Shown here: piece by piece, positions 1 through 6,571 of the stretch
How the letters are laid out: the number at the start of each line of letters is the position of its first letter
How positions within the stretch are numbered: the first letter of the stretch is position 1
Assembly: GCA_027080755.1 (NCBI GenBank)
Contig: JALWQC010000053.1
Span: 1 to 8,954, forward strand
DNA length: 8,954 nt
Reading direction: 5' to 3'
Source: Paracoccaceae bacterium
GTDB taxonomy: Bacteria > Pseudomonadota > Alphaproteobacteria > Rhodobacterales > Rhodobacteraceae
The notes under the pieces: model-generated
Seen by the model: the letters and a program-made list of their open reading frames with translations, nothing else
What the model was told of the DNA's origin: nothing
Databases searched by the model: none
Position numbers and translations under genes: made by a program

Positions 1-1
1 G

Positions 2-409
2 CTGGCGGGGAAACTGCCCGAAGGCCCGTGGCTATACCCCGAAGACCAGATCGCGGATCTGTCGCTCCGGATGTTGGCAGCCGAGATCACACGCGAAAAA
101 CTGACCCTGCGTCTGCATCAGGAACTGCCCTACCAGCTGACGGTGGAAACCGAACAATGGCAGGATCGCAAGGACGGCTCTGTGCGCATTGACCAGACCA
201 TTTATGTTATGCGCGACGGCCACAAGGGAATCACCCTTGGCCCGAAGGGGGAAACAATCAAGGCGGTTTCCATTGCCGCACGTCAGGAGCTGAAAGAATT
301 CCTTAACCGTGATGTCCACCTGTTTCTGCAAGTCAAGGTTCGCCCGAAATGGCTGGAAGAACCTGAACGCTACACGGAGATGGGTCTGGACTTCAAAGAC
401 GGCGCATGA
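2..409 (+). CDS. era: GTPase Era, C-terminal part (5' end outside window)
   Basis: Era is an essential GTPase that binds 16S rRNA near its 3' end and helps mature the 30S subunit. Only the last 135 residues are here, in an open frame that enters from the left edge, so the G domain is missing. What remains is the end of the linker (LPEGPWLYPEDQIADLS) and the whole KH RNA-binding domain. Typical Era landmarks are the AAEITREKL helix, the DGHKGITLGPKGETIK loop carrying the GxxG-type RNA-binding turn (GPKG), and the final VKVRPKW segment. The GPKG turn replaces the more common GKGG. The protein ends DFKDGA with a TGA that overlaps the ATG of the next gene (ATGA), so the two are probably translated in a coupled way. 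The identification is secure; the true start lies outside the window. Confidence 0.95.
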   Translation: MAGKLPEGPWLYPEDQIADLSLRMLAAEITREKLTLRLHQELPYQLTVETEQWQDRKDGSVRIDQTIYVMRDGHKGITLGPKGETIKAVSIAARQELKEFLNRDVHLFLQVKVRPKWLEEPERYTEMGLDFKDGA

Positions 410-738
410 GCGCGCGCGTCACATCGGGCTTCTGGATCAGCGCCTTTCGCCAACACATGGATGCCCTGAACATTCCGGTGTATATCCGCGCGCACGGGGA
501 CGAAACTGCCGGCGCCATCCTGTTGAAAATCGACACGCTGGACGGCAAATCGCAAACCTACACCCTTGGCCATGATATCGACGGCAGGGAAACCTGGGTT
601 GAACTGGCCAGCGGGCCGGATGCCGAGGTAGAGGCAAGCCTGCAACGCCAGATGAAAACCGATCCGGACCTGTGGATCATAGAGGTAGAGGACCGCAGCG
701 GTCAGGCCCTCTTTACCGCCGGGCAAATCCCCCGTTAG
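406..738 (+). CDS. DUF1491 family protein
   Basis: A small cytoplasmic protein of 110 residues with no signal peptide and no membrane segment. Its layout matches the alphaproteobacterial family DUF1491: an N-terminal RVTSGFWISAFRQHMDALNIPVYI stretch read as a short helix and strand, a GDETAGAILLKIDTLDG strand-turn-strand, and the typical C-terminal acidic motif KTDPDLWIIEVEDRSG. No function is established and no catalytic residues stand out. The start codon ATG at 406 overlaps the era stop codon, and recO follows 8 bases after the TAG stop, so the gene sits in the middle of an era-recO operon. That position suggests a housekeeping role, but this is only inference from context. The length is normal for the family. 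Confidence 0.87.
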   Translation: MSARVTSGFWISAFRQHMDALNIPVYIRAHGDETAGAILLKIDTLDGKSQTYTLGHDIDGRETWVELASGPDAEVEASLQRQMKTDPDLWIIEVEDRSGQALFTAGQIPR

Positions 739-746
739 TGTAGCGC

Positions 747-1469
747 ATGGAATGGCGCGACGAAGGGGCCTTGCTGTCGGTGCGCAAGCACGGCGAAGGC
801 TCCGCTATCATAGAGGTTTTCACAGCCGCGCACGGGCGGCACGCCGGACTGGTGCGCGGGGGTGGCGCGCGCCGGATGGCCCCCGTCCTGCAACCGGGGG
901 CGCAGCTGTCCCTGACATGGAAAGCGCGGCTGGAAGACCACCTCGGTGCCTTTAGTGTAGAGCCCCTGAAATCCCGCGCCGTGGCCATCATGTCGGGGCG
1001 CGACACCCTTGCCGCCGTCGGGTCCATTGCCGCCCTAACCCGTTTCTTGCCCGAACGCGACCCCCACCCGCAGCTTTACGCCCGCACGATTGACCTGCTG
1101 GACGCCCTGGGCGAGCAGGACGACTGGCCCGCGCGCTATGCCCTGTGGGAGGCCGCCCTGCTGGGCGATCTGGGCTACGGGCTGGATCTGTCGGAATGTG
1201 CGGTTACGGGGGCCTTGCAGGATCTGGTCTATGTTTCGCCGAAATCCGGGCGGGCGGTCAGCCGCACAGGGGCCGGCGAATGGGCCGACAGATTGCTGCC
1301 CCTGCCCCGTTTCCTGCGCCTCGACAGCCCCGAGGCCGACCGCCAGCAGGTGATCGCGGCGCTGAAAACCACAGGGCATTTTCTGGAAAACGCCCTGATG
1401 CCCGCCCTTGGCCGCGCCACAACACCCGAGGCCCGCGCGCGCCTGCTGGCCGCACTGGCGCGGGGTTAA
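747..1469 (+). CDS. recO: DNA repair protein RecO
   Basis: RecO works with RecR (and RecF) to load RecA on single-stranded DNA covered by SSB, and it anneals complementary strands. The 240 residues show the expected order: an N-terminal OB-fold (about 1-75) starting [19 protein letters not shown] with the [10 protein letters not shown] strand, then a helical C-terminal domain containing the family signature [18 protein letters not shown] (138-155) and [12 protein letters not shown]. The four-cysteine zinc motif of some RecO proteins is absent; only Cys151 remains in that region, as in other alphaproteobacterial and enteric RecO. No Shine-Dalgarno is visible before the ATG, and the gene starts 8 bases after the preceding stop, so translation probably depends on the upstream gene. 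The TAA stop lies within GTTAAC and overlaps the stop codon of the convergent mcd gene. Confidence 0.93.
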   Translation: MEWRDEGALLSVRKHGEGSAIIEVFTAAHGRHAGLVRGGGARRMAPVLQPGAQLSLTWKARLEDHLGAFSVEPLKSRAVAIMSGRDTLAAVGSIAALTRFLPERDPHPQLYARTIDLLDALGEQDDWPARYALWEAALLGDLGYGLDLSECAVTGALQDLVYVSPKSGRAVSRTGAGEWADRLLPLPRFLRLDSPEADRQQVIAALKTTGHFLENALMPALGRATTPEARARLLAALARG

Positions 1470-3127
1470 CCCTTTTCCAGAACCCGACGGGCGATAACCT
1501 GCGCCTGAATTTCTGCCGCCCCTTCGAAAATATTCAGGATGCGGGCATCGCACAGAACGCGGCTGATCGGATATTCCAGCGCAAAACCGTTGCCGCCGTG
1601 GATTTGCAGGGCATTATCCGCACACATCCACGCCACACGCGCGCCCAGCAGCTTGGCCATGCCGGCCTCCAGATCGCAGCGGCGGTCGTTGTCTTTTTCG
1701 CGGGCCGAGTAATAGGTCAGCTGGCGGGTAATCATGATTTCCACCGCCATCATTGCCAGTTTGCTGTAAATGCGCGGAAATTCGATCAGCGATTTTCCGA
1801 ACTGTTTGCGATCGATGGCGTATTTCATCCCCAGCTCCATCGCGGACTGGGCAACGCCAATGGCGCGCGCGGCCGTCTGGATACGGGCGGATTCGAATGT
1901 CTTCATCAGTTGTTTGAAGCCCTGCCCCTCGACTCCACCCAGCAGGTTTTCGGCCTTTACCCTGAAGCCGTCGAAACCCAGTTCATATTCCTTCATGCCG
2001 CGATAGCCCAGCACCTCTATCTCGCCGCCAGTCATGCCCTCGGCAGGAAACGGGTTGTCATCGGTCCCGCGTGGCTTTTCGGCCAGCAGCATCGAAAGCC
2101 CGGCGTAATTGTCCGTCGCCGGATCGGTGCGCACCAGCATCGTCATGATGTCGGTCCGCGCCGCATGGGTGATCCATGTCTTGTTTCCGGTCACGACATA
2201 TTCGTCCCCCTCAAGCACAGCGCGCGTGCGCAGGCTGCCAAGGTCGGAACCGGTGTTGGGTTCGGTAAACACGGCCGTTGGCAGGATTTCGGCGCTGGCG
2301 ATTTTGGGCAACCATTCCTGTTTTTGCGCCTCGGTCCCGCCACCCAGAATAAGTTCCGCCGCGATTTCGGATCTGGTGCCAAGCGAGCCGACGCCGATAT
2401 AGCCGCGTGACAGTTCCTCGGACACCACGCACATCGCGGTTTTGCTCATACCGAAACCGCCATATTCCTCGGGGATGGTCAGGCCGAAGACGCCCAGCTC
2501 GCCCATCTCGGTGATGATGTCCATCGGGATCAGCTCGTCCTTCAGGTGCCATTCATGGGCGTATGGGACCACCTTGTCCTCGGCAAAACGACGGAACTGG
2601 TCGCGGATCATTTCGTATTCTTCATCCAGTCCGGTATCCCCGAAGGTCGCCACCCCGTCCCGTTCGATCATCAGCGCCACCAGCCGTTTGCGGGCCGCAT
2701 CCGTATTGCCGTGCATCAGGGTTTGCACCGCCGGCATTTCCAGCGCCGTTGTGTCACGCAGCCCCAGATCCCCCAGCCGCACCATTTCCGCCTGTGACAT
2801 CGGGATGCCGCCGGACAGTTGCGACAGATATTCCCCGAAGGCGATTTGCAGGATCAGGGCCTCCATCTCTGAAAACCGGTTTGTGGAATCGAGCCGCTCT
2901 GCCCAGTGGGCCATCTCGCGCAGGGCATCGACATAGGTGGCCAGCCATGCCAGACCGTGGGCGGCAAACTGGTTTTCCTCAAGCGCCTTGCCGGAGATCC
3001 GGCCCTCTGCCCCGAGGCGCGTGGCCAATGCGATGCGGGCCTCTTCCAGCAGGGTATCAAGCGGGCGAAGGGTTTCCAGCGCAAGCGGGATCAGGTTCGG
3101 GATCAGGGTATTTTCGGGGCTGGCCAC
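1466..3127 (-). CDS. mcd: (2S)-methylsuccinyl-CoA dehydrogenase (ethylmalonyl-CoA pathway)
   Basis: A FAD-dependent acyl-CoA dehydrogenase of 553 residues. Ordinary members have about 380-400, and the extra 165 or so are an N-terminal helical extension. That extension together with the sequence style is characteristic of Mcd, which oxidises (2S)-methylsuccinyl-CoA to mesaconyl-CoA in the cytoplasm and passes electrons to ETF. The catalytic core starts near residue 166 ([20 protein letters not shown]). It contains [10 protein letters not shown] (286-295, substrate/FAD-binding loop), GNKTWITHA (314-322), DRKQFGK (439-445, FAD site), QIHGGNGF (508-515), and [10 protein letters not shown] (532-541), where Glu535 sits at the catalytic-base position of the usual YEGT motif. 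The start is GTG at 3127: an AAGGA lies 9 bases upstream, while an ATG at 3134 is out of frame and too near that site. It is transcribed alone from its own promoter. A different branched-chain acyl-CoA substrate is possible but less likely. Confidence 0.87.
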   Translation of the reverse strand: MASPENTLIPNLIPLALETLRPLDTLLEEARIALATRLGAEGRISGKALEENQFAAHGLAWLATYVDALREMAHWAERLDSTNRFSEMEALILQIAFGEYLSQLSGGIPMSQAEMVRLGDLGLRDTTALEMPAVQTLMHGNTDAARKRLVALMIERDGVATFGDTGLDEEYEMIRDQFRRFAEDKVVPYAHEWHLKDELIPMDIITEMGELGVFGLTIPEEYGGFGMSKTAMCVVSEELSRGYIGVGSLGTRSEIAAELILGGGTEAQKQEWLPKIASAEILPTAVFTEPNTGSDLGSLRTRAVLEGDEYVVTGNKTWITHAARTDIMTMLVRTDPATDNYAGLSMLLAEKPRGTDDNPFPAEGMTGGEIEVLGYRGMKEYELGFDGFRVKAENLLGGVEGQGFKQLMKTFESARIQTAARAIGVAQSAMELGMKYAIDRKQFGKSLIEFPRIYSKLAMMAVEIMITRQLTYYSAREKDNDRRCDLEAGMAKLLGARVAWMCADNALQIHGGNGFALEYPISRVLCDARILNIFEGAAEIQAQVIARRVLEKG

Positions 3128-3136
3128 GGGGCATTA

Positions 3137-3141
3137 TCCTT
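3137..3141 (-). promoter_or_regulatory. Shine-Dalgarno site that fixes the GTG start of mcd
   Basis: Read on the minus strand, AAGGA is followed by 9 bases and then GTG at 3127, a near-ideal spacing. The competing ATG at 3134-3132 is only 2 bases from this site and in another frame, so it is not the start. Confidence 0.7.
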
Positions 3142-3155
3142 GTTTTGCCGGCGCC

Positions 3156-3238
3156 TTATGTTGCGGCGCGGAATCATATTGTGCGTTTGCGAAAACATAA
3201 AACGCGCGCAGGCACAGGTCAATCCCGACGCAACATAA
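3156..3238. repeat. 10-base inverted repeat flanking the mcd promoter, with a third half-copy in the -10
   Basis: TTATGTTGCG occurs at 3156-3165 and its exact reverse complement CGCAACATAA at 3229-3238. The arms lie on either side of the putative promoter. A third TTATGTT, in the same orientation as the upstream arm, lies at 3200-3194 on the minus strand and includes the -10 hexamer. A second short repeat, TGCGAAAA, occurs at 3188-3195 and 3240-3247. The arrangement looks like operator sites for a regulator of mcd; no regulator can be named from it. Confidence 0.5.
3194..3222 (-). promoter_or_regulatory. Putative sigma-70-type promoter of mcd
   Basis: On the minus strand there is TTGACC (3222-3217, five of six consensus bases), a 17-base spacer, and TATGTT (3199-3194, four of six consensus bases). 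Transcription would start near 3187 and give a leader of about 60 bases before the GTG. The match and spacing are good for a GC-rich alphaproteobacterium, but no start site has been measured. Confidence 0.6.
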
Positions 3239-3272
3239 ATGCGAAAAATAACACCGTGGGGATATATTGTTT

Positions 3273-3295
3273 CGGGGCGGCATCGCGCCACCCCG
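3273..3295 (-). terminator. Hairpin after the di-haem cytochrome gene, possible terminator
   Basis: Five bases after the TAA stop of the cytochrome gene, the minus strand reads CGGGGTGGC, loop GCGAT, GCCGCCCCG: a 9-base-pair stem with one G-T pair. It is followed by AAACAATATAT rather than a run of T. It could therefore be a weak or factor-dependent terminator, or a 3' end that stabilises the mRNA. Confidence 0.5.
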
Positions 3296-3300
3296 TCCCG

Positions 3301-5241
3301 TTAAAGCGAGCGGATATATTCCAGCAGCGCCTCTACCTGTTCGCCCGACAAGCCGGTGCCGTATTCATGTCCGGCATTGCTGTTACCCGGAAGAGACGTG
3401 TCAAACAGCATGCTGCGCGGGCCAGGCTTGTTTGCGAAACCGATGTTGGCTGTATCCAGCTCGGTCGAGCCGACATAAAATGTCTTGCTTCGCGCGCTGG
3501 CGGGGCGCAACAGCTCGCGGATATTGGGGACGGAGCCATTGTGCAGGAACGGACCGGTGGCCCAGATACCGTCCAGCGGGCGGGCGCGGTAAACGGCATC
3601 CTGCAGGACCTCCAGACAGCCCAGATCCTTGATTCGCGCATCAAGCGTATCTTCTACCAGCACCTTGTAAAGCGCAGCCTTGTCTGTCTCGCGGGCCTTC
3701 AATGCGGCGACGATCTGGTCCTCGGTAGCGCCACGGGCGCGCATCTGGGCGATGATTTCCTGATCGCTGGCCTCTGTCTTGACCGCCCCGTGGGGACGCA
3801 GCGAGAATTTCTCCTCTACCGTTTTCAAGGCCCCCTTCAACGAAGCGCCGACCTCCTCGCCCAAGGTATCCAGAATCGGGCCCTTGGACGTGCCGAGCTG
3901 TTCCATCATCACACCCACCGTCATATGGGCCAAAAGCTGGTTGGCATACACCCGTTCGCACAGGGGATTTCCGGCGACAAAACCGGATTTCCGCCCCTGA
4001 AGCGGCCCTGTGTTGGCCTGTCTTTCAACAAAGCCCAAAGCGGCCGTAGGGTCCGTGCCAATTTCCGAAAGCGCCACCTTCGTGACCTTGACGCTGGCAA
4101 GATCCCCCTGATTCAGGCGGTCAATCCCCCTGTGACAGCCGGAACATTCCTTGGTGAAAATCGCGGCGCCGGCGGCAACCTTGTCCGCATCCAGCGCGGG
4201 CAGGATTCCCTTGTCCGCCGCCTCGGCCCAACTGGGGGCGTGCAGATCCTCCATCGTTTTTTCCAGATCGTTCAGATGGCTGATATTGACAGAGGACGGG
4301 TAGCCCATCGGAATGGTCGAGGGAATGATCTCCGCCTCGCCAAACACGCCGAGAACCTGCCCGACATTACGCCCCAGCGCGCCGGCCCCCGCATTCGGGA
4401 CCACCGCGTTATATTGCACAAAATCGAGATAGGGCGCGTCCCAGACAAACGGCAGGCTGACCGGCGCCTTGACCGGACGTGCATTGTCGGGCCGGTCCAG
4501 CATATAGGCCGTCACCTGATTCAGAATGATGTTCAGCGCATCCACACGGCTTGGCCCCGGGACAACGGTCATATTGTTGCGAATCGCCCAGTCGCGCCGG
4601 TGTTCCAGAACCCCGCGGAAACGCTGGCGCAGCTCCGCATTGCGGGCGGGGTCGGCGTCCGGGCCATTGATTGCAGCGGCAAACCGGGCAAACTTCGCCT
4701 CGTCCGTGTAGGTGCTGTCCATCGTGTCCAGCAGCGCCGCCATGAAATCCCCGAAATTGAAATGCGAGGCCCCGCCGTCGATCAGCAGCTGCTTGTCCCC
4801 CACGGTGACTTTGGTCACATGGCAGGCACCGCAGTTCATGCCAAGCTTGGCCTCCACCCCGTAAATCCCCTTGTCGCGGGTCAGCCCGATCGGCAGCCCG
4901 TCCGGATTGCGCGCCGACTTGCCCCAGGGGATCAGGCCGAAACCGGCCAGATAGTCATCGTCACGAAACGGCTTGCGGGCGTCCGGCTGTTCCAGCGCCA
5001 GAAACCAGTCATATGGCAGAATGGGTGATCCTTGCGGCGCATGGTAAAACACATCCCGCGCGACATTGTCCCACCCCTGATCGAGCGAGACAAAATCCGG
5101 GTTATCGACATTTTCCGGTTTGTAATCATAGTCATAGGCCTGCCCGTCGGAATCCGGCTTTGAGGGTGAAAAGATCCAGTAGCCAATAGCCGCAACCACC
5201 AGAAGAACCAGAAAGCCAAGTGTTTTTACCAATGTCCGCAT
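3301..5241 (-). CDS. Di-haem cytochrome c, RoxA-like/di-haem peroxidase family
   Basis: A 646-residue exported cytochrome with two c-type haem sites: CGACH (137-141) and CSGCH (366-370). The C-terminal block GPFLHNGSVPNIRELLRP (563-580) followed by FYVGSTELD is typical of the large di-haem proteins that include rubber oxygenase RoxA; classical di-haem peroxidases and MauG are about half this size. Residues 7-24 form one hydrophobic segment after MRTLVK with no obvious cleavage site, so it may be a membrane anchor holding the protein in the periplasm. Two extra cysteines (428, 542) lie outside the haem motifs. The ATG start has an AGGGA 9 bases upstream that overlaps the stop codon of the catalase-like gene, so the two are an operon with coupled translation. 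Family assignment is firm. The reaction (oxidative cleavage by dioxygen, peroxidase action, or electron transfer) is not known. Confidence 0.85.
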   Translation of the reverse strand: MRTLVKTLGFLVLLVVAAIGYWIFSPSKPDSDGQAYDYDYKPENVDNPDFVSLDQGWDNVARDVFYHAPQGSPILPYDWFLALEQPDARKPFRDDDYLAGFGLIPWGKSARNPDGLPIGLTRDKGIYGVEAKLGMNCGACHVTKVTVGDKQLLIDGGASHFNFGDFMAALLDTMDSTYTDEAKFARFAAAINGPDADPARNAELRQRFRGVLEHRRDWAIRNNMTVVPGPSRVDALNIILNQVTAYMLDRPDNARPVKAPVSLPFVWDAPYLDFVQYNAVVPNAGAGALGRNVGQVLGVFGEAEIIPSTIPMGYPSSVNISHLNDLEKTMEDLHAPSWAEAADKGILPALDADKVAAGAAIFTKECSGCHRGIDRLNQGDLASVKVTKVALSEIGTDPTAALGFVERQANTGPLQGRKSGFVAGNPLCERVYANQLLAHMTVGVMMEQLGTSKGPILDTLGEEVGASLKGALKTVEEKFSLRPHGAVKTEASDQEIIAQMRARGATEDQIVAALKARETDKAALYKVLVEDTLDARIKDLGCLEVLQDAVYRARPLDGIWATGPFLHNGSVPNIRELLRPASARSKTFYVGSTELDTANIGFANKPGPRSMLFDTSLPGNSNAGHEYGTGLSGEQVEALLEYIRSL

Positions 5242-5250
5242 ACCAGATAT

Positions 5251-5255
5251 TCCCT
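5251..5255 (-). promoter_or_regulatory. Ribosome-binding site overlapping the upstream stop codon
   Basis: On the minus strand the catalase-like gene ends in TAG, read as TAGGGAA. The AGGGA inside it is the Shine-Dalgarno for the cytochrome ATG at 5241, 9 bases downstream. A ribosome terminating on the first gene is therefore placed directly at the start of the second. Confidence 0.7.
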
Positions 5256-6384
5256 AATTCCGTGTTTCGTCGTAACCGTTCATTTCGTGGCGCAACTCGC
5301 TGATAGCCTGATAGACAACACGTCGCGTGCGGCTGATCACGCCAAGCGGTTTATGTTCAGGCAGGGCATTCCACGGGTTGAACGAACGGTTTTCGCAGGC
5401 CGTGTTTTGCGCCGCCGTATTGAAATCCTGTTGCGGGATAACAAGCGTCGCGACGTGATAGAACGGCGCATCCTTTTCGCGCCATTCGGTGATGCTGTCC
5501 TCTACATCCATATCGGGGCTGGTGCGCGGCTGGATCAGGAAATCCATGCAGGCCTCCCCTTCGGAAAGGGTTTTGACCATGGCTTCGCGCAGGTAATTCG
5601 GCCCCGGATTGTCGGGAATAGTGCTGGTGGGCGGATTGCACGGGCGTATTGAATATTTCACCGCCTGACGGGTTGCCCCCAGCCCCAGTTGGTAGGGAAC
5701 CACCGACCAATAGCGGGTTTCAAGCGGGTTCGCGATCGTCTGGCCCAGCATCTTTATCGCATTCTCGGCCCCCTTCACCCCCAGCATCAGCGGCAGCTTC
5801 AGCATTTCCAGCTTCGTGCCGTTATCCGTAACCTCGAAAAATTTCGCGTAATCGGCGGCGGAATTGATGAAAAATACCGGCGAACTGATGAAGATAAAAT
5901 CCTGCGTGTCCTTGTTATCAGGGCTTTCGAAAAACTTTTCCCCCGGCACGTCGAACAGTTTTAATGCCATTCCCCGCGTATCCCCGTTGATGTCGGGGGC
6001 GTTCGGGCTGGGCGAACCATTTGAAAAACGGGCAACGGCCCGATATTTTGCACCGGGCTGGAAAACGCCGGCAATCAGGGACTCGGGAATGTTTTCATCC
6101 ACCGTCAACGTAGCCCCCACGCAGCCGTGCGGTTTGGGGTGGGCATCACGGCGCGCGACGCCGGGGTAATACTGTGCCCTGATCTGCGCCTTCAGGGTTT
6201 CTATCAGATTGGCGGCATCCTCGACCTCGCCCACCTGCATATGTTCCCCGAGGTATTCATCCGCCGTCGGGTAGCTTTCGGCAAATCCCTGTCCGGCAAA
6301 TCCGCGCAATGGCAACAGGGCCGACAAGGCAAGGGCCGCAAGGGGCCATTTATATAATGTCTTCAAAATAAAACCTGCCTGCAT
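5254..6384 (-). CDS. Exported catalase-fold haem protein, y4iL-like
   Basis: A 376-residue member of the catalase-like superfamily closest in style to the uncharacterised y4iL group. It begins with a Sec signal peptide (KTLYKW, then a hydrophobic stretch, then GFAGQGFA with likely cleavage after Ala30 or Ala35). Visible catalase-fold landmarks are KPHGCVGATLTV with the probable distal His86, ARFSNGSPSPNAPDINGDTR (118-137), SPVFFIN (168-174), and SRTRRVVYQ (351-359), where Arg354 and Tyr358 fit the proximal R-x-x-x-Y haem ligand pattern. The distal Asn found before TPxFF in true catalases appears to be Ile/Ser here, so ordinary catalase activity is doubtful. The start is uncertain: ATG at 6384 has a poor ribosome site, while TTG at 6366 (codon 7) has AGGCAGG 7 bases upstream and would give a more usual signal peptide. 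It is the first gene of an operon with the di-haem cytochrome. An allene-oxide-synthase-like or peroxidase role is possible. Confidence 0.85.
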   Translation of the reverse strand: MQAGFILKTLYKWPLAALALSALLPLRGFAGQGFAESYPTADEYLGEHMQVGEVEDAANLIETLKAQIRAQYYPGVARRDAHPKPHGCVGATLTVDENIPESLIAGVFQPGAKYRAVARFSNGSPSPNAPDINGDTRGMALKLFDVPGEKFFESPDNKDTQDFIFISSPVFFINSAADYAKFFEVTDNGTKLEMLKLPLMLGVKGAENAIKMLGQTIANPLETRYWSVVPYQLGLGATRQAVKYSIRPCNPPTSTIPDNPGPNYLREAMVKTLSEGEACMDFLIQPRTSPDMDVEDSITEWREKDAPFYHVATLVIPQQDFNTAAQNTACENRSFNPWNALPEHKPLGVISRTRRVVYQAISELRHEMNGYDETRN

Positions 6385-6427
6385 TCCATTTACAACCTGC
6401 GCGATAAATATTTACGCGGGGAATACA

Positions 6428-6457
6428 AATATAATATTAACACTGCGGATTGCGCAA
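6428..6457 (-). promoter_or_regulatory. Putative promoter of the catalase-like/cytochrome operon
   Basis: Within an AT-rich stretch, the minus strand has TTGCGC (6457-6452, weak -35), an 18-base spacer, and TATATT (6433-6428, five of six -10 bases). The -35 lies inside the palindrome TTGCGCAA (6450-6457), and a second palindrome, TAAATATTTA, sits at 6405-6414 between the predicted start of transcription and the gene. Either could be a regulator site. Confidence 0.45.
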
Positions 6458-6536
6458 GAATTTTATCAGGTAGCGCGAATGCGGGTTTCTGCAAAACACC
6501 CGAAACATACTGTAAAATATCCCGGTTCGGGGAAAT

Positions 6537-6564
6537 CCCCCTCCGCTACGAATACCGGAGGGGG
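6537..6564 (-). terminator. Hairpin after the alcohol dehydrogenase gene, probable terminator
   Basis: CCCCCTCCG (6537-6545) pairs exactly with CGGAGGGGG (6556-6564) across a 10-base loop, 7 bases after the stop of the alcohol dehydrogenase. Only a short ATTT follows on the minus strand, and a second small hairpin (CCCG AAC CGGG) followed by ATATTTTA lies just beyond. Together these separate the dehydrogenase operon from the catalase-like operon. Confidence 0.65.
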
Positions 6565-6571
6565 AGACAGG

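Noticed and set aside
1145..2410. A 421-codon open frame on the + strand overlapping recO and mcd
   Set aside because: It lies out of frame in recO and antisense in mcd, and its translation shows no domain; it is a composition artefact.
3132..3134. ATG just upstream of the mcd GTG
   Set aside because: It is out of frame with mcd and only 2 bases from the Shine-Dalgarno.
2563..5028. An 821-codon open frame on the + strand opposite mcd and the di-haem cytochrome
   Set aside because: It is antisense to two genes with clear family motifs, crosses their intergenic region, and its translation is low-complexity (Arg/Gly/Pro/Gln-rich) with no recognisable domain. Long antisense frames are common in GC-rich genomes.
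6529..6540. GGGGAAATCCCC as a separate regulatory palindrome
   Set aside because: It overlaps the terminator hairpin arm and is probably part of the same GC-rich 3' structure; nothing supports a protein-binding role.
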